DNA of 64,000 nucleotides from Corticimicrobacter sp040137905 (GCF_040137905.1 NZ_JBEFDG010000044.1:67969-131968), one strand, 5' to 3'; positions 9,388 to 18,564 are shown, counted from the stretch's first letter. Translations and numbers: made by a program. Notes: generated by a model from the letters alone, not told the origin.

Positions 9388-10188
9388 ATGCGCATCGCAT
9401 TGGGTATCGCCTATGACGGCAGGCCGTGGCAAGGCTGGCAGACACAGCCTCACGGCCGCACAGTCCAGGATACCCTGCTGAGCGCACTGCAGGCTTTCGC
9501 GCACCATCCTGTCGAACTGATCTGCGCCGGCCGGACCGATACCGGCGTACATGCCGTCGGTCAGGTCGTGCACCTGGATACACCACTCGACAGGCGCATG
9601 GAATCCTGGGTACGCGGCCTCAATGCCCATCTGCCCGACAGTGTGGCCGTGCTATGGGCACAGGTTGTTGCGCCCGATTTCCATGCCCGCTTCTCGGCCC
9701 AGTCGCGTACCTATCATTATGTACTGCACCAGTCCCGGGTGCGTTCGCCGCTCTGGGCCGGCCGGGCCGGCTGGGCCTTCCGCCCGCTCGATATCGAGGC
9801 CATGCGCACAGCGGCCCAGGTGCTGCTGGGCACACACGACTTCAGCAGCTTTCGCTCATCCCAATGCCAGGCGGCACACCCGGTGCGCACCATGCATCAG
9901 CTCGACATCGAGTCGCGCGGCGAGCGCGACCAGTGGGTCGTGCTGACGTTCCGGGCCAATGCCTTCCTGCATCACATGGTGCGCAATATCGTCGGTGCCC
10001 TGGTCCTGATCGGCCAGGGACGCCAGCAGATGGACATGGCTGAATTACTGGCCGCCCGCGACCGGACCCGCGCCGCCCCCACCTTCGCAGCCGACGGACT
10101 GTACCTGGCTGCCGCAGAATACCCCCGTGAATTCGGCCTGCCCGAACAAGACGCAGATGCCTCGCTGCTGCCCCTGATTGGCTGCTGA
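9388..10188 (+). CDS. truA: tRNA pseudouridine(38-40) synthase TruA
   Basis: A 266-residue enzyme that makes pseudouridine at positions 38-40 of the tRNA anticodon arm. It begins MRIALGIAYDGRPWQGWQ and has the catalytic Asp about 51 in AGRTDTGVHA, then SAQSRTYHY and HHMVRNIVG, all standard TruA motifs. It starts 14 bp after the fimV stop, so is probably cotranscribed with it. The C-terminus ends LPLIGC just before a region rich in A and T. Confidence 0.97.
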   Translation: MRIALGIAYDGRPWQGWQTQPHGRTVQDTLLSALQAFAHHPVELICAGRTDTGVHAVGQVVHLDTPLDRRMESWVRGLNAHLPDSVAVLWAQVVAPDFHARFSAQSRTYHYVLHQSRVRSPLWAGRAGWAFRPLDIEAMRTAAQVLLGTHDFSSFRSSQCQAAHPVRTMHQLDIESRGERDQWVVLTFRANAFLHHMVRNIVGALVLIGQGRQQMDMAELLAARDRTRAAPTFAADGLYLAAAEYPREFGLPEQDADASLLPLIGC

Positions 10189-10215
10189 AAAATACTGCAG
10201 AGCGTATCTGACTGG

Positions 10216-10233
10216 CGTTTTCTAGGGAAAACG
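10216..10233. repeat. 7-bp inverted repeat upstream of the TRAP transporter genes
   Basis: CGTTTTC-TAGG-GAAAACG is a perfect 7-bp inverted repeat with a 4-base spacer in the 137-bp gap between truA and the TRAP binding-protein gene. It has no T-run, so it reads more like an operator than a terminator. No regulator is known for it. Confidence 0.4.
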
Positions 10234-10325
10234 ATAGCGCTGAATTTTCTCATTTTCTCCGTAGAATTACGTACGAGGCTTGCAAACACCTCGATAACAA
10301 TACTTACTATTCGCGGAGATATTCC

Positions 10326-11420
10326 ATGCAACGACGCTCGTTCCTCAAGCAGGCGGTCATCGGTGGGGCCGCCGCCGGCAGCGCCACACTCGCAGCTCCC
10401 GTATTTGCACAGGACAGTCCGGCCCTCAACTGGCGCCTGGCCTCCAGCTTTCCCCGCAGTGCCGATGCCATCTACAACGGCAGCGTCAACTTCGCCAAAT
10501 ACGTGGCCGAAGCCACCGATGGCAAATTCAATATCCGCGTCTTCCCTGCCGGCGAGATCCTGCCGGCCCTGCAGGTCCTGGACGGCGTCCAGAATGGCAC
10601 CATCGAGTGCGGCCATACCGCCTCCTATTATTACTACGGCAAGGATCCCATTCTGTGCTTCGACGGTGCCGTGCCATTCGGGCTGAACACCCGCCAGATG
10701 AATGCCTGGATGCGCCACGGCGATGGCCTGAAACTGCTGCGCGCCGTCTTCGACAAGTACAACATCGTCAACTTCCCCTGCGGTGCCACGGGTGCGCAGA
10801 TGGGCGGCTGGTTTCGCAAGGAAATCAATTCCGTCGCTGACCTGCAGGGGCTCAAGTTCCGCTCCAGCGCATTCGCCGGCGCGGTGCTCTCACGGCTCGG
10901 CGTCGTCCCGCAGCAGATCGCCGGCGGCGATATCTACCCCGCGCTGGAAAAAGGCACCATCGATGCGGCCGAATGGATCGGTCCCTACGACGATGAAAAA
11001 CTCGGCTTCAACCGGGTGGCCCCCTACTACTACTTTCCGGGCTGGTGGGAAGGCACGCTGCAAGTCTCGCTGTACGTCAACAAGGATGCCTACGCCACGC
11101 TGCCCAAGCGCTACCAGGACATCATCAACCAGGCCACGGCCACGGCCACGCTCGACATGCTGGCCACCTACGACGCCGAGAACCCGGCCGCCCTGCGCCG
11201 CCTGATTGCCCAGGGTGCCAAGCTCAAGTCATTCCCGCGCGACGTGATGGACGCCTGCTATCGCGAAGCGAATGCACTCTATGCGGAACTGGCGGCCAAG
11301 GACCCCGCCTTCAAGGAAATCCTCGATAACTACACCACCTTCCGCGACGAACTGGTGCCCTGGTTCCGCGTATCGGAAGGCAGCTTCGACCAGTTCATGG
11401 CCGCCGTCACACGGCGTTGA
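10326..11420 (+). CDS. TRAP transporter periplasmic solute-binding protein (DctP/TakP type)
   Basis: A 364-residue protein with a twin-arginine-type leader (QRRSFLK then a hydrophobic stretch ending FAQD), then a DctP fold. Marks are FPAGEILPALQVLDGVQNGTIE, the Arg-containing GLKFRSS region, and the DAAEWIGPYDD loop. The ADAIYNGS start and DAAEWIGPYDD resemble the TakP branch, whose characterised members bind 2-oxo acids such as pyruvate together with a metal ion. It is the first gene of a dctP-dctQ-dctM transporter, which takes up organic acids driven by a sodium gradient. The actual ligand cannot be read from sequence. Confidence 0.9.
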   Translation: MQRRSFLKQAVIGGAAAGSATLAAPVFAQDSPALNWRLASSFPRSADAIYNGSVNFAKYVAEATDGKFNIRVFPAGEILPALQVLDGVQNGTIECGHTASYYYYGKDPILCFDGAVPFGLNTRQMNAWMRHGDGLKLLRAVFDKYNIVNFPCGATGAQMGGWFRKEINSVADLQGLKFRSSAFAGAVLSRLGVVPQQIAGGDIYPALEKGTIDAAEWIGPYDDEKLGFNRVAPYYYFPGWWEGTLQVSLYVNKDAYATLPKRYQDIINQATATATLDMLATYDAENPAALRRLIAQGAKLKSFPRDVMDACYREANALYAELAAKDPAFKEILDNYTTFRDELVPWFRVSEGSFDQFMAAVTRR

Positions 11421-11527
11421 GCACATCAGCTAAAATAACGCCCCTGCCTGCTGGCCGCACTGCGGCAGGCCTGGGCGCCTGAAGCTGTGGCCGCCCCGCC
11501 ATCCTTCCATCCGAACGGACCCTCGCC

Positions 11528-12169
11528 ATGCAAGCCTTACTTGCCCTTTCCCGGCTGATCGACGGAATCAACCTGCGTGTCGGCCGTGCCGTCATCTGGC
11601 TGACCCTGCTCATGGCCATCGTCAGCGCATCCAATGCCGTCGTGCGCAAGACACTGCACATCAGCTCCAACGCCTGGCTGGAGCTGCAATGGTATATGTT
11701 CGGTGCCATCTTCCTGCTGGCAGCCGGCTACACCCTGCTCAAGAATGAACACGTGCGCGTGGATGTCCTGGCCCAGCGGCTGAGCCGCCGCACCCAGATC
11801 AAGATCGAGATCTTCGGCGTCCTGTTCTTCCTGCTGCCAGCCTGCCTGCTGGTACTGTGGCTGTCGTGGCCCATGTTCATCGAATCCTTAATCAAACACG
11901 AGCAGTCATCCAACACGGGAGGCCTGATCCGCTGGCCAGTCAAACTGCTGATCCCGGTCGGTTTCCTGCTGCTGGTCCTGGCAGGCATCTCACACCTGAT
12001 CAAGTGCATAGGCTACCTGCAAGGCCTGTGCGCTGATCCGTTGGCGCGCGAACAGGCCAAAACGGCAGAAGAAGCGCTGGCCGATGAAATCGCCCGCGAG
12101 GCGCTCGAGCGCGACGGCACCCCGGCCTCTTCGGCAGTCGAAGCCCAGTCGGGCCGCCCCCAGCAGTAA
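11528..12169 (+). CDS. TRAP transporter small permease (DctQ type)
   Basis: A 213-residue membrane protein with four predicted helices (about 15-40, 55-77, 97-120 and 137-160) and the ELQWYMFGAIFLLAAGYTLLKNEHVRVD signature region of DctQ proteins, here quoted in part as WYMFGA and NEHVRVD. It has a charged Ala/Glu-rich tail of about 45 residues. It pairs with the following large permease to form the membrane part of the TRAP system. It lies 107 bp after the binding-protein gene and 21 bp before dctM. Confidence 0.9.
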   Translation: MQALLALSRLIDGINLRVGRAVIWLTLLMAIVSASNAVVRKTLHISSNAWLELQWYMFGAIFLLAAGYTLLKNEHVRVDVLAQRLSRRTQIKIEIFGVLFFLLPACLLVLWLSWPMFIESLIKHEQSSNTGGLIRWPVKLLIPVGFLLLVLAGISHLIKCIGYLQGLCADPLAREQAKTAEEALADEIAREALERDGTPASSAVEAQSGRPQQ

Positions 12170-12190
12170 CATCACGGGACAACGACCATC

Positions 12191-13870
12191 ATGGAATTCC
12201 TGATCGCCAATCTCGCACCCGTCATGTTCCTGACGCTGGTGTTTTTCCTGCTGCTCGGCTTTCCAGTCGCTTTTGCGCTGGCGGCCAACGGTATCCTCTA
12301 CGGCCTGGTCGGCATCGAACTGGGCCTGCTGACCCCGGCCCTGTTCCAGGCCTTGCCACAACGCATTTTCGGCATCGTTGCCAACGACACCCTGCTGGCC
12401 GTGCCCTTCTTTACACTGATGGGCCTGATCCTCGAACGCTCGGGCATGGCCGAAGACCTGCTCGAAACCATCGGCCAACTGTTCGGCTCGATCCGGGGCG
12501 GCCTGGCCGTGGCCGTGGTCGTGGTCGGCACCATGCTGGCCGCCACCACGGGCGTGGTATCGGCCTCGGTGATTTCGATGGGTCTGATCTCGCTGCCCAT
12601 CATGTTGCGATACGGCTATGACCGCAAGCTGGCAACCGGTGTCATTGCCGCATCCGGCACGCTGTCGCAGATCATCCCGCCGTCGCTGGTCCTGATCATC
12701 CTGGCTGACCAGCTCGGCCGCTCGGTGGGCGACATGTACCGAGGCGCGATCATTCCGGGCTTCCTGCTGGCAGGCAGCTACATCGTCTACGTCCTCATCG
12801 TCGCCTGGCTGCGTCCACAGAACGCACCGGCCATGCCACCTGAAGCACGAGATTTCCACGAACCCAACGGTCACAGCGGCATCCGTTCACTGGTCGTGCT
12901 GATGCTGTTTTCGGTCGCCGTCTCCTGGTTCATCAGCGGTCATCTCAACGACGAAACCTCGCCCATCGACGAAAAAATCGTGATCGGCATCCTGATCTGG
13001 GGCGTCACGGCACTCATCGTCGCAGTACTCAACAAGATCCTGCGCCTGGGCATGCTCTCCAAAATCGCCGAACGGGTCACTTTCGTGATGATCCCGCCCC
13101 TGGCGCTGATCTTCCTCGTGCTGGGCACCATCTTCATCGGCGTGGCGACCCCCACCGAAGGTGGAGCCATGGGCGCGGTCGGTGCGCTGATCATGGCACT
13201 GCTGCGTCGACGCATGAGTCTGTCGCTGCTCAAGCAGGCCATGGACACCACGACCAAGCTGTCGTGCTTCGTGCTCTTCATCCTGATCGGTTCCACAATT
13301 TTCGGCCTGACCTTCCGCGCCGTGGATGGCGACCTGTGGGTCGAACATCTGCTGATCGATCTGCCGGGCGGCGAATGGGGCTTCCTGATCGTGGTCAGCA
13401 TCATGGTGTTCCTGCTGGCCTTCTTCCTGGACTTCTTCGAACTGGCCTTCATCATCGTCCCCCTGCTGGGCCCGGTGGCCGACAAGATGGGGATCGACCT
13501 GATCTGGTTTGGCGTACTGATCGCGGTCAACATGCAGACTTCGTTCATGCATCCGCCATTCGGATTCGCACTGTTCTACCTGCGCTCGGTGGCACCACGT
13601 GACGACTATCGGGACAGGGTCACGGGACAGATGATTCCCAAGGTCACCACAGGCCAGATCTACTGGGGCTCCGTACCTTTCATCGGCATCCAGTTGCTGA
13701 TGGTCATCGCCGTCATGGTCTTCCCCGGCATGGTCATGCACTACAAGGCCGAACTGACGGACGTAGATCCCTCGACGGTGCAGATCGATGTAGGCACGGC
13801 CTATGGCGACGACGACATCTACGGCTACGGCAGCGATGACAATGCCGATCCCGGCGCAGGTTTCCAGTAA
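12191..13870 (+). CDS. TRAP transporter large permease (DctM type)
   Basis: A 559-residue, many-helix membrane protein with the DctM signature regions FFLLLGFPVAFALA, PFFTLMGLILERSGMAEDLL and SGTLSQIIPPSLVLI. It is longer than the usual 425-residue DctM because of extra loops and helices in the middle (about 215-300), a feature of the large permeases paired with TakP-type binding proteins. It should catalyse sodium-coupled organic-acid import. Its TAA stop overlaps the ATG of trpF by one base (TAATG), so the two are probably translationally coupled. Confidence 0.9.
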   Translation: MEFLIANLAPVMFLTLVFFLLLGFPVAFALAANGILYGLVGIELGLLTPALFQALPQRIFGIVANDTLLAVPFFTLMGLILERSGMAEDLLETIGQLFGSIRGGLAVAVVVVGTMLAATTGVVSASVISMGLISLPIMLRYGYDRKLATGVIAASGTLSQIIPPSLVLIILADQLGRSVGDMYRGAIIPGFLLAGSYIVYVLIVAWLRPQNAPAMPPEARDFHEPNGHSGIRSLVVLMLFSVAVSWFISGHLNDETSPIDEKIVIGILIWGVTALIVAVLNKILRLGMLSKIAERVTFVMIPPLALIFLVLGTIFIGVATPTEGGAMGAVGALIMALLRRRMSLSLLKQAMDTTTKLSCFVLFILIGSTIFGLTFRAVDGDLWVEHLLIDLPGGEWGFLIVVSIMVFLLAFFLDFFELAFIIVPLLGPVADKMGIDLIWFGVLIAVNMQTSFMHPPFGFALFYLRSVAPRDDYRDRVTGQMIPKVTTGQIYWGSVPFIGIQLLMVIAVMVFPGMVMHYKAELTDVDPSTVQIDVGTAYGDDDIYGYGSDDNADPGAGFQ

Positions 13871-14583
13871 TGTCACCAGGCTCGCCGTCCGCCACGCAAC
13901 CCGCCCTCTCTGCGACCGCAGGAGGGCAACGCACCCGCATCAAAATATGCGGGCTGACACGCGAAGCGGATATCGACACCGCAGTACAGGCGGGTGCCGA
14001 TGCCCTCGGCTTCGTCTTCTTCGCAGCCAGCCAGCGCTACGTTTCGCCGGATCGGGCCGCACAATTGCGACGCCGGATACCGGCCTTCGTGGATGTCGTG
14101 GCCCTGTTCGTCAACGCCGACACGGCACTGGTACGCGAAGTGCAGGACAAGGTAGCGCCCGAACTGCTGCAATTTCATGGCGACGAAACGCCCGAGGCAT
14201 GCCAGCGCCATAACCAGCGTTTCCTGCGAGCCTTTCGCATTGGCGGGCCGGCCCTGCCGGATGCGGCTGCCGTAGTAGCCACCTGCCAGCATTGGGAAGC
14301 AGCCAGCGCCTGGCTGTTCGACAGCGACAGCAGGGGGTACGGTGGCAGCGGCCATGGCTTTGATCACAGTCTGCTGGATACTGTCATCACCCTGCCTGCT
14401 GCACGCCCCATCATTCTGGCGGGTGGCCTGAACCCGGGCAACGTCAGCCAGGCCATCGCACGCACGCGGCCCTGGGCCGTGGATGTCAGCAGTGGTGTGG
14501 AATCCGCACCGGGCGAGAAATCAGCAGCCAGTATTCAGGCATTCTGCCAGGCAGTCCGGGCTGCAGACAGCCTGACTGACTGA
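13870..14583 (+). CDS. trpF: Phosphoribosylanthranilate isomerase
   Basis: A 237-residue enzyme of tryptophan synthesis (N-(5-phosphoribosyl)anthranilate to CdRP). The core starts at about residue 24 with RIKICGLTREAD, containing the catalytic Cys, followed by FHGDE, the phosphate-binding LAGGLNPGNV and VDVSSGVE. There is a non-conserved 20-residue N-terminal extension, so a later start is possible, but the ATG at 13870 overlaps the dctM stop in the TAATG arrangement. Unlike many genomes, no trpB, trpA or accD follows; the next gene is convergent. Confidence 0.95.
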   Translation: MSPGSPSATQPALSATAGGQRTRIKICGLTREADIDTAVQAGADALGFVFFAASQRYVSPDRAAQLRRRIPAFVDVVALFVNADTALVREVQDKVAPELLQFHGDETPEACQRHNQRFLRAFRIGGPALPDAAAVVATCQHWEAASAWLFDSDSRGYGGSGHGFDHSLLDTVITLPAARPIILAGGLNPGNVSQAIARTRPWAVDVSSGVESAPGEKSAASIQAFCQAVRAADSLTD

Positions 14584-14627
14584 TCCTCAGGGCGCACCGA
14601 CCCTCATTTTTCAGTGAACGAGCCGCA

Positions 14628-14648
14628 GAGCCAGGCAATGCCTGGCTC
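14628..14648. terminator. Hairpin between convergent trpF and the M48 protease gene
   Basis: A perfect 9-bp stem GAGCCAGGC with loop AAT lies in the 73-bp convergent gap. No T-run follows on either strand, so terminator activity is only probable. Confidence 0.5.
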
Positions 14649-14656
14649 CCTGAGAA

Positions 14657-15481
14657 TCAACGCCTGGCCGCGTCGTACAGCGGCATCACCTGGGCGGCAG
14701 CCTGCTGCAGGTCTGCCGAACGGCTGGCCGGCGACGGATGGGTGGAGAGGAACTCGGGCTGCCCACCGCCCCCGGCCTGGGCCATTTTCTGCCACAGCGT
14801 GACGGCCGCACGCGGATCATAGCCGGCACGTGCAGCCAACTCCACCCCCATGCGATCGGCCTCGGTCTCATGCTCCCGGCTGTTGGGCAGGGCAAACATC
14901 ACGTTGGTCAGCGAACTGCCGAGATCGGCCGTCGCCTTTGAGCCCGTCACGGCCGCCAGGATGGTCAGGCCGACGTTGGTGACCATCTGCTGCGAGACCC
15001 GCTCGCGCGCATGCTCGCGCAGCGCATGGGCAATCTCATGACCCAGCACGGCCGCCAATTCGGCATCGGTCGGCTTGATCTTGTCCAGCAACCCTGTATA
15101 GACGGCAATCTTGCCGCCCGGCATGCACCAGGCATTGATTTCGTCCGAGGAAATGACATGCACCTCCCAGGGCCAGTTGACAGACTCCGGACGGAAAACA
15201 CCGGCCTGCGCCACCAGCTTGTTGGTGATGGCCTGGACCCGCTTTAGCTGGCTGGCATTGCGATCAAGCTTGCCCTGCGTACGGGCCTGAGCGATCACCT
15301 GCTCGTATTGCGTCTCCGCCTCCTGCCGCAACTGTGACTCGGGCACCATGCTCGACATGTATTGCGTGCGATTGATGCCGATGGCACCCGATTGGGTCGT
15401 CTGCACACCCGCGCACGCCGTCAGGGCCAGCACGCCTACAACCCCGGCCCCGCGCAACAGCATGGCAAGCCGGCTACGCAT
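14657..15481 (-). CDS. M48 family metalloprotease, outer-membrane-type lipoprotein
   Basis: A 274-residue protein with a lipoprotein signal peptide (hydrophobic stretch ending LTAC at about residue 20-23) and an M48 peptidase domain. The zinc motif is LGHEIAHAL near residue 146 and the third ligand Glu is in HETEADRMG. E. coli relatives LoiP and YcaL are outer-membrane lipoproteins that degrade misfolded membrane proteins. The start at 15481 overlaps the aroC stop by 8 bp; an in-frame ATG at 15463 is an alternative. Cotranscription with aroC is likely. Confidence 0.9.
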   Translation of the reverse strand: MRSRLAMLLRGAGVVGVLALTACAGVQTTQSGAIGINRTQYMSSMVPESQLRQEAETQYEQVIAQARTQGKLDRNASQLKRVQAITNKLVAQAGVFRPESVNWPWEVHVISSDEINAWCMPGGKIAVYTGLLDKIKPTDAELAAVLGHEIAHALREHARERVSQQMVTNVGLTILAAVTGSKATADLGSSLTNVMFALPNSREHETEADRMGVELAARAGYDPRAAVTLWQKMAQAGGGGQPEFLSTHPSPASRSADLQQAAAQVMPLYDAARR

Positions 15482-16547
15482 CTTCGCGCTCCCCGCACTG
15501 CCCGCGATGCAGCAGGGCATGGTCGGCCAGCACCAGCGCCAGCAGGGATTCTGCAATGGGTGCCGCACGGATGCCCACGCAGGGATCATGGCGCCCCAGC
15601 GTCTGCACCACGGCAGGTTCGCCGGCCCGATTGACCGAACGTCGCTCGACCCGGATGCTGGACGTCGGCTTGATGGCCAGCGACACGGTGATCGGCTGCC
15701 CACTCGAAATGCCGCCCAGGATGCCGCCTGCATGATTGCTCAGGAAGCCTTCCGGCGTGATCTCGTCGCCATGCTCGCTGCCGCGCTGGGCAATGCTCTC
15801 GAAGCCGGCCCCGATCGACACGCCCTTGACCGCATTCAGGCCCATCATGGCATAGGCGATATCGGCATCCAGGCGATCATAGATGGGCTCGCCCAGTCCT
15901 ACCGGGATCTGCTCGGCCACGACCTCGATGCGCGCCCCGATGGAATCACCATCCCTGCGCAAGGCATCCATGTAGTCTTCCAGTTCGGGGATCACATCGG
16001 CATTGGGCGCATAGAACGGATTCTGCTCGACAAAATCCCACGACTGGAAAGGAATGCGGATCGGTCCGAGCTGGCTCATGTAGGCACGGATCACCGTGCC
16101 GTACCGCAGGGCCAGCCACTTGCGGGCAATCGCGCCAGCGGCGACCGTCGGTGCCGTCAGGCGTGCCGAAGAACGGCCACCACCGCGCGGATCGCGCACA
16201 CCGAACTTGTGCCAGTAGGTGTAGTCGGCGTGCCCGGGGCGAAAACTATCGGCAATCGAGGCATAGTCCTTGCTGCGCGCATCGGTATTGCGGATCAGCA
16301 GGCCAATCGGCGTACCCGTGGTCACGCCTTCGAACACGCCGGAGAGAATTTCGACCTGATCCGCTTCCTGGCGCTGCGTAACGTGGCGGGAAGTACCCGG
16401 ACGACGGCGGTCGAGCTGTGCCTGGATATCCTCGACCGTCAGCGGCATGCCCGGAGGACAGCCGTCCACCACGCAGCCAATGGCCGGGCCATGGGATTCG
16501 CCAAAGTTGCTTACACGGAACAAGGTACCGAACGTACTGCCAGCCAT
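15474..16547 (-). CDS. aroC: Chorismate synthase
   Basis: A 357-residue enzyme that converts EPSP to chorismate with reduced FMN, the last step of the shikimate pathway. It begins MAGSTFGTLFRVSNFGESHG, matching the family start; the open frame extends 6 codons upstream but this ATG aligns best. Other marks are RRPGTSR, the RGGGRSSAR motif and GISSGQPI near the C-terminus. The gene overlaps the start of the M48 lipoprotein gene at its 3' end. Confidence 0.97.
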   Translation of the reverse strand: MAGSTFGTLFRVSNFGESHGPAIGCVVDGCPPGMPLTVEDIQAQLDRRRPGTSRHVTQRQEADQVEILSGVFEGVTTGTPIGLLIRNTDARSKDYASIADSFRPGHADYTYWHKFGVRDPRGGGRSSARLTAPTVAAGAIARKWLALRYGTVIRAYMSQLGPIRIPFQSWDFVEQNPFYAPNADVIPELEDYMDALRRDGDSIGARIEVVAEQIPVGLGEPIYDRLDADIAYAMMGLNAVKGVSIGAGFESIAQRGSEHGDEITPEGFLSNHAGGILGGISSGQPITVSLAIKPTSSIRVERRSVNRAGEPAVVQTLGRHDPCVGIRAAPIAESLLALVLADHALLHRGQCGEREDA

Positions 16548-16613
16548 ACGGGAACACCCCAGCAAGAAGCGGCCTGAGGCCGAGAGTCAGATCAATCGAA
16601 AAAGGATGGAGAG

Positions 16614-16619
16614 ATTATA
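16614..16619 (-). promoter_or_regulatory. Putative -10 box for aroC
   Basis: TATAAT on the minus strand lies about 66 bp before the aroC ATG, in the 77-bp gap after selO. The -35 region is poor, so this is a partial call. Confidence 0.4.
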
Positions 16620-16624
16620 TCTAC

Positions 16625-18151
16625 TCATGACGAACAACTGACCGACAGTCCCCCTGCCCAGTCCGGTGGCGGCCCGGCATACTGTTCATGGCCAGGCAGG
16701 GCGTCAAACGGATGGGCCAGCAGTCGCATCAGCCGGTCGATTTCACTCGTATCTCCGGCCTGGGCCTGTCGGATCGCCTGCTCTGCCATGTAGTTGCGCA
16801 GCACATAGAGCGGATTGACCCGATTCATGGCCACAGCCCGCTCGGCATCCGGCCTGCCGTCCCGGGCCAGGCGCTGGCGGTAGCGTGCCAGCCAGTGCCG
16901 GGCGGGCTCACGGTCGGCAAAATGGTCATCCCAGGGCTGCCCAGCATCACTGGTCAGAAGCGGTTTGTTGCCCGGTTCGCCTGCCGCGACATCGGCCAGC
17001 CGCCGGAAGGTCAGTGTAAAGTCGGCCTGCTGGCGGTGCATCAGCTTCCACAGATCATCGAGCAGCGCATCGTCGCCAGCCTCGCCATCCCAGTCCTGCA
17101 GGCCGAGCTTGGCTGCCATGCGCTGCTGGAATGCCGACATGAAGGCGGTTTCGTATGTGCCCAACGCGTCGCGCAGCGCGGCCTCGTCTTCCACCAGCGG
17201 AAACAGTGCATTGGCCAGCCGCAGCAGGTTCCATTGCGCCACTGCAGGCTGGGCATGCCAGGCATAGCGTCCCTGAGTATCTGAATGATTGCAGACATGC
17301 CGGATATCGAAGCCATCCATGAAGCCATAGGGACCATAGTCCAGCGTCAGGCCCAGGATGGACATGTTGTCCGTGTTCATCACACCATGACAGAACCCGA
17401 CTGATTGCCAGGCAGCCATCAGTTCACCGGTGCGTCGTGATACCTGTCGCAGCAGGGCCAGTACAGGCCCGGCCCGACCCGCCTCGTCGCGGCATGATGG
17501 ATAGAAGCGATCGATCACATAATCCGTCAGCGTCGCCAGCAGATCGGGACGCCGTTGTGCAGCCCAGTGTTCGAACGATCCAAAGCGGATGAAACTGGGT
17601 GCCAACCGCAACACGATCGCCGCCGTCTCGGGCGTTTCCCGCTGCACAGTATTGCTGCCACCCACCAGTGCCAGCGCACGCGTCGTCGGAATACCCAGCC
17701 CGTGCATGGCCTCGGACGCCAGATACTCGCGCACCGACGAACGCAACACGGCACGGCCATCGCCCATGCGGGAATACGGCGTGCGCCCGGCCCCCTTGAG
17801 CTGCAATTCGCAGCCCCCGTCAGGACCATCGACCTCACCCAGAAGATGGGCCCGACCATCCCCCAGTTGCCCGGCCCAGACACCGAACTGATGGCCGCTG
17901 TAGACTGCCGCCAGGCAATCGCCGCCCGGCCAGGGCGCTGCGCCCGACACGGCATCCAGGAAAGCCGGCGTCTGCAATGCCGCAGGAGACAGCCCCAGGC
18001 AGCTCCGGGCCGCAGCGGCATTGGCATGCAGCAGGACGGGATCGGTCAGCGGCTGTGGCGGCAGACGTGTATAGAACGCATCCGGCAGACCCGCAAAGCT
18101 GTTGACCATGTGCAGGTCCTGCAACGAAGTCGCCAGGGAAACAGCGCTCAT
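16625..18151 (-). CDS. selO: Protein adenylyltransferase SelO (YdiU family)
   Basis: A 508-residue pseudokinase-fold protein. Members transfer AMP from ATP to protein side chains and act in redox stress. Marks are YSGHQFGVWAGQLGDGRA near the start, GRTPYSR, the metal-binding FCHGVMNTDNMS and DYGPYGFMD with its Asp, all family hallmarks. The start at 18151 makes an ATGA overlap with the upstream DUF2069 gene. The frame is open for 107 more codons upstream but those overlap DUF2069. Bacterial homologues usually lack the selenocysteine of eukaryotic SelO, and none is seen here. Confidence 0.93.
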   Translation of the reverse strand: MSAVSLATSLQDLHMVNSFAGLPDAFYTRLPPQPLTDPVLLHANAAAARSCLGLSPAALQTPAFLDAVSGAAPWPGGDCLAAVYSGHQFGVWAGQLGDGRAHLLGEVDGPDGGCELQLKGAGRTPYSRMGDGRAVLRSSVREYLASEAMHGLGIPTTRALALVGGSNTVQRETPETAAIVLRLAPSFIRFGSFEHWAAQRRPDLLATLTDYVIDRFYPSCRDEAGRAGPVLALLRQVSRRTGELMAAWQSVGFCHGVMNTDNMSILGLTLDYGPYGFMDGFDIRHVCNHSDTQGRYAWHAQPAVAQWNLLRLANALFPLVEDEAALRDALGTYETAFMSAFQQRMAAKLGLQDWDGEAGDDALLDDLWKLMHRQQADFTLTFRRLADVAAGEPGNKPLLTSDAGQPWDDHFADREPARHWLARYRQRLARDGRPDAERAVAMNRVNPLYVLRNYMAEQAIRQAQAGDTSEIDRLMRLLAHPFDALPGHEQYAGPPPDWAGGLSVSCSS

Positions 18152-18552
18152 ACGCCCTCCTCTTTCTGCATCCGCTGTCGTGCCCGCGCCGCCTTCTTGG
18201 CTGGCCGGACGTAGAAAATCGCGCAGAAGAAAAATCCGACCGACAGTGCCAGTTCGATCCAGGCCAGTGCAATCGACGGTCCTGGCGGATCGCTCATGAC
18301 CCGCACCACGGCCTCCATGACATACAACAGAATCAGCATCGACGCCCACTGATAGGTATAGAGGTTGCCACGCGCCACGCCGCGCAGCGGGAAAGCCAGC
18401 GGCAGGGCCTTGAGGAACAGCCACGAGCCGCCCGGCCGAATCGGGGCCAGCACGGTTTCCCAGAGCACGCACAGCACGATCAGCGCCAGCAGGCAGAAGG
18501 TCGCGCCCTGGCGCAGACGGGGATTGAGACGAGGGTTGAGTTCATGATCCAT
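18148..18552 (-). CDS. DUF2069 small membrane protein
   Basis: A 134-residue protein with four predicted membrane helices (about 15-35, 45-57, 65-82 and 95-115) and a basic tail rich in Lys and Arg. The layout and YQWASMLILLYVMEAVVR region match the DUF2069 family, of unknown function, commonly found near yihY and wrbA in Betaproteobacteria. It is divergent from yihY with only 19 bp between the start codons, and its stop overlaps selO by 4 bp. Weak GAGA serves as a possible ribosome binding site. Confidence 0.8.
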   Translation of the reverse strand: MDHELNPRLNPRLRQGATFCLLALIVLCVLWETVLAPIRPGGSWLFLKALPLAFPLRGVARGNLYTYQWASMLILLYVMEAVVRVMSDPPGPSIALAWIELALSVGFFFCAIFYVRPAKKAARARQRMQKEEGV

Positions 18553-18564
18553 AGTCTCTATTAT
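18536..18564 (+). promoter_or_regulatory. Putative sigma-70 promoter of yihY, predicting a leaderless mRNA
   Basis: TTGAGT, a 17-bp spacer and TATTAT stand immediately before yihY; the spacing is ideal and the hexamers match 4/6 and 5/6 of consensus. The -10 box ends 7 bp before the ATG at 18572, which puts the expected transcription start at or next to the A of the start codon. No Shine-Dalgarno sequence is visible before the ATG. The -35 lies inside the divergent DUF2069 gene. Confidence 0.5.

Noticed and set aside
15348..16577. A 409-codon open frame opposite aroC and the M48 gene
   Set aside because: Shadow of aroC; no family resemblance.
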